Of a stretch of 17,097 nt of DNA, positions 16,013 to 17,097 are shown one piece after another (positions within the stretch are counted from its first letter, which is position 1; each line of letters opens with the position of its first letter). Under the pieces are notes generated by a model that worked only from the letters and a program-made list of their open reading frames with translations, made no database searches and was not told the DNA's origin. A program made the position numbers and the translations under genes. The stretch is from an uncultured Spirochaetales bacterium (GTDB taxonomy: Bacteria > Spirochaetota > Spirochaetia > Sphaerochaetales > Sphaerochaetaceae), in contig CALFMX010000091.1 in assembly GCA_937902565.1 (NCBI GenBank), positions 1 to 17,097 on the forward strand. The letters are read 5' to 3'.

Positions 16013-16680
16013 GTTCAGACTACAATGAAATACCCATCCCCACGATCAAGCGACTCCCCTCCTACCTTCGCCTCCTGAAGGGGTACCGTGATGAAGGTAT
16101 GGAGATGGTCTCGGCGACGCTGCTCGCCGATGAGCTGGGATTGAAGCCGATCCAGGTGCGCAAGGATATCTCCTGCACCGGGATTGAGGGAAAGCCGAAG
16201 GTCGGCTTCTCCGTGATCGGCCTCATCGATGCCATCGTCGAGACTCTGGGGTGGAATAATGCCACCGACGCCATCCTGGTCGGGGTGGGGCATTTGGGAA
16301 CGGCGCTCGCCCGCTATGAGGGGTTTGGCAACTATGGCCTGAAGATCGTGGCCGCCTTCGATTCCGATGAGAGGAAGTGGGGCACTGCGGTAGGCAACGT
16401 CCCCATCTACAACCCTGATGAGATGGGCTCCTATATCCAGGAGAACCACGTCAATATCGCGGTCATTGCCGTACCGGCCGACCACGCACAGGCTGTCGCT
16501 GACCGTGTGGTGGGCTACGGGGTGCGTGCCATCTGGAACTTTGCCCCCAAGGACCTCAAGCTCCCCGAGGATGTGGTGGTCCAACGCACCGACCTGGCGA
16601 CCAGCTTCGCCGTGCTGTCGGCGCAGGTGAAGCTTCGCCTCGAGCAGAAGAAGCACCGCAGTGGGAGCACTACGTGGTAA
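16009..16680 (+). CDS. rex: Redox-sensing transcriptional repressor Rex
   Basis: A 223-residue repressor that senses the NADH/NAD+ ratio and controls fermentation and respiration genes. The N-terminal winged helix (about 10-62) includes TIKRLPSYLRLL (12-23) and the recognition helix region IQVRKDIS (48-55). The Rossmann domain begins with VGVGHLGTAL (91-100), the dinucleotide-binding glycine motif, and continues with AAFDSD (115-120). The C-terminal helix (about 195-212) is the one swapped between subunits in the dimer. The start overlaps the ispH stop and has AGGAG about five bases upstream. Its last codons overlap the GTG of the following gene. No complete Rex operator (TTGTGAA-N4-TTCACAA) is visible in the window. 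Confidence 0.97.
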   Translation: MSSDYNEIPIPTIKRLPSYLRLLKGYRDEGMEMVSATLLADELGLKPIQVRKDISCTGIEGKPKVGFSVIGLIDAIVETLGWNNATDAILVGVGHLGTALARYEGFGNYGLKIVAAFDSDERKWGTAVGNVPIYNPDEMGSYIQENHVNIAVIAVPADHAQAVADRVVGYGVRAIWNFAPKDLKLPEDVVVQRTDLATSFAVLSAQVKLRLEQKKHRSGSTTW

Positions 16681-17097
16681 CAGCGGTCAAGGCGTTGGTG
16701 GAAGGCTATCATGAGAGCGACCTTGGAAGGATCGGGGCCCTCTCCAATGTGGCTGCATATCTGAACGAGCAGCTGGACCGGATCAACTGGGTCGGCTTCT
16801 ACTTGACCGGAGAGAGCGGGAATCTGCTCCTGCTCGGCCCCTTCCAGGGGCGGGTCGCCTGTACCGAAATCCCCTTTGGGCGTGGGGTGTGTGGCGTTGC
16901 TGCGGCAACAGGGCGCGTACAGCGCATCGATGATGTGCACACCTTCGACGGCCACATCGACGGCAGCGGCCTGCTCGTGCAGCGCGGCAGCGGCGCCACC
17001 GTGCTCACCCAGGACAACACCTACGCCGGCGGCACCGTGCTGGAGGGCGGCGAGATCCGCCCCGCGGTGAGCAACGTGCCGCAGGAGGGACGCGGGG
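16674..17097 (+). CDS. Free methionine-(R)-sulfoxide reductase (GAF domain), partial, with a foreign 3' end
   Basis: A GTG at 16674, overlapping the end of rex, opens a frame whose first 95 residues match the fRMsr/YebR GAF family: INWVGFYL (37-44), LLGPFQGRVAC (53-63), IPFGRGVCG (66-74) with the catalytic-region cysteine at 73, and DVHTFDGHI (87-95). The family continues GHIACD, supplying another redox cysteine. Here, from about 16959, the protein instead reads DGSGLLVQRGSGATVL and NTYAGGT, a pattern typical of autotransporter passenger repeats. The DNA also becomes markedly more GC-rich. The frame stays open to the window end. I take the first 285 bases as real fRMsr and the last 139 or so as probably from another molecule. 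The alternative, a natural fusion, would destroy the GAF fold. Confidence 0.75.
   Translation, partial: MVTAVKALVEGYHESDLGRIGALSNVAAYLNEQLDRINWVGFYLTGESGNLLLLGPFQGRVACTEIPFGRGVCGVAAATGRVQRIDDVHTFDGHIDGSGLLVQRGSGATVLTQDNTYAGGTVLEGGEIRPAVSNVPQEGRG
16959..17097 (+). other. Probable chimeric contig end: autotransporter-type repeat fragment
   Basis: In the same frame as the GAF gene, the residues follow the pattern GSGxLVxxGxGxxxLxxxNTYxGGTxxxxG of the autotransporter-associated beta-strand repeat (PATR). That repeat belongs to very long outer-membrane passenger proteins, not to GAF enzymes. The high GC and the position at the extreme end suggest a mis-joined read or contig end. The last dozen residues no longer fit the repeat. 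Confidence 0.6.

Overview
The window looks like bacterial chromosome from a GC-rich, Gram-negative-type organism. Its content (Rex, ArgR, MEP-pathway IspH, a TM287/288-type ABC exporter, LemA plus DUF2207, YajC-SecD-SecF and a small RRM protein) fits a Spirochaetota member, perhaps Sphaerochaeta-like. That placement is an impression from the proteins, not a phylogenetic result. Almost all of the window is ordinary, tightly packed housekeeping sequence with Shine-Dalgarno (SD) sites and stop/start overlaps.

Layout. Positions 1-2742 (minus strand) hold a two-gene ABC exporter; the second gene runs off the left edge. Positions 2919-4961 (minus) hold argR followed by pgi, closed by a clean terminator; ARG-box-like sequences lie just upstream of argR. 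Diverging from argR, 5121-7528 (plus) holds lemA and a DUF2207 membrane protein, which overlap. A convergent one-gene unit at 7584-7862 (minus) encodes a small RNA-binding protein. Positions 8116-9656 (plus) hold two overlapping membrane proteins of the families that include plant VTE5 (phytol kinase) and VTE6 (phytyl-phosphate kinase), a plausible prenyl-alcohol salvage pair. groEL stands alone at 9775-11409 with its own promoter and terminator. yajC-secD-secF (11582-15051) is an operon with a promoter whose spacer is a palindrome, then a terminator.

From 15122 the next unit would be ispH-rex-fRMsr. ispH is broken: after codon 140 the reading frame runs into a 108-bp fold-back element (two 38-bp arms matching at 37 of 38 positions, 32-nt loop, AT-rich arms). 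About 30 codons that should hold the conserved QTT segment are missing, and the frame then resumes for the C-terminal third. rex is intact and overlaps the ispH stop. The last gene starts as a free methionine-(R)-sulfoxide reductase GAF domain, but from about 16959 it turns in frame into a very GC-rich autotransporter-type repeat. This looks like a chimeric contig end rather than a natural fusion.

The most interesting points are the fold-back element and its damage to ispH, the VTE5/VTE6-like pair, and the promoter and leader architecture of the sec operon. I did not find a clearly new multi-gene system.
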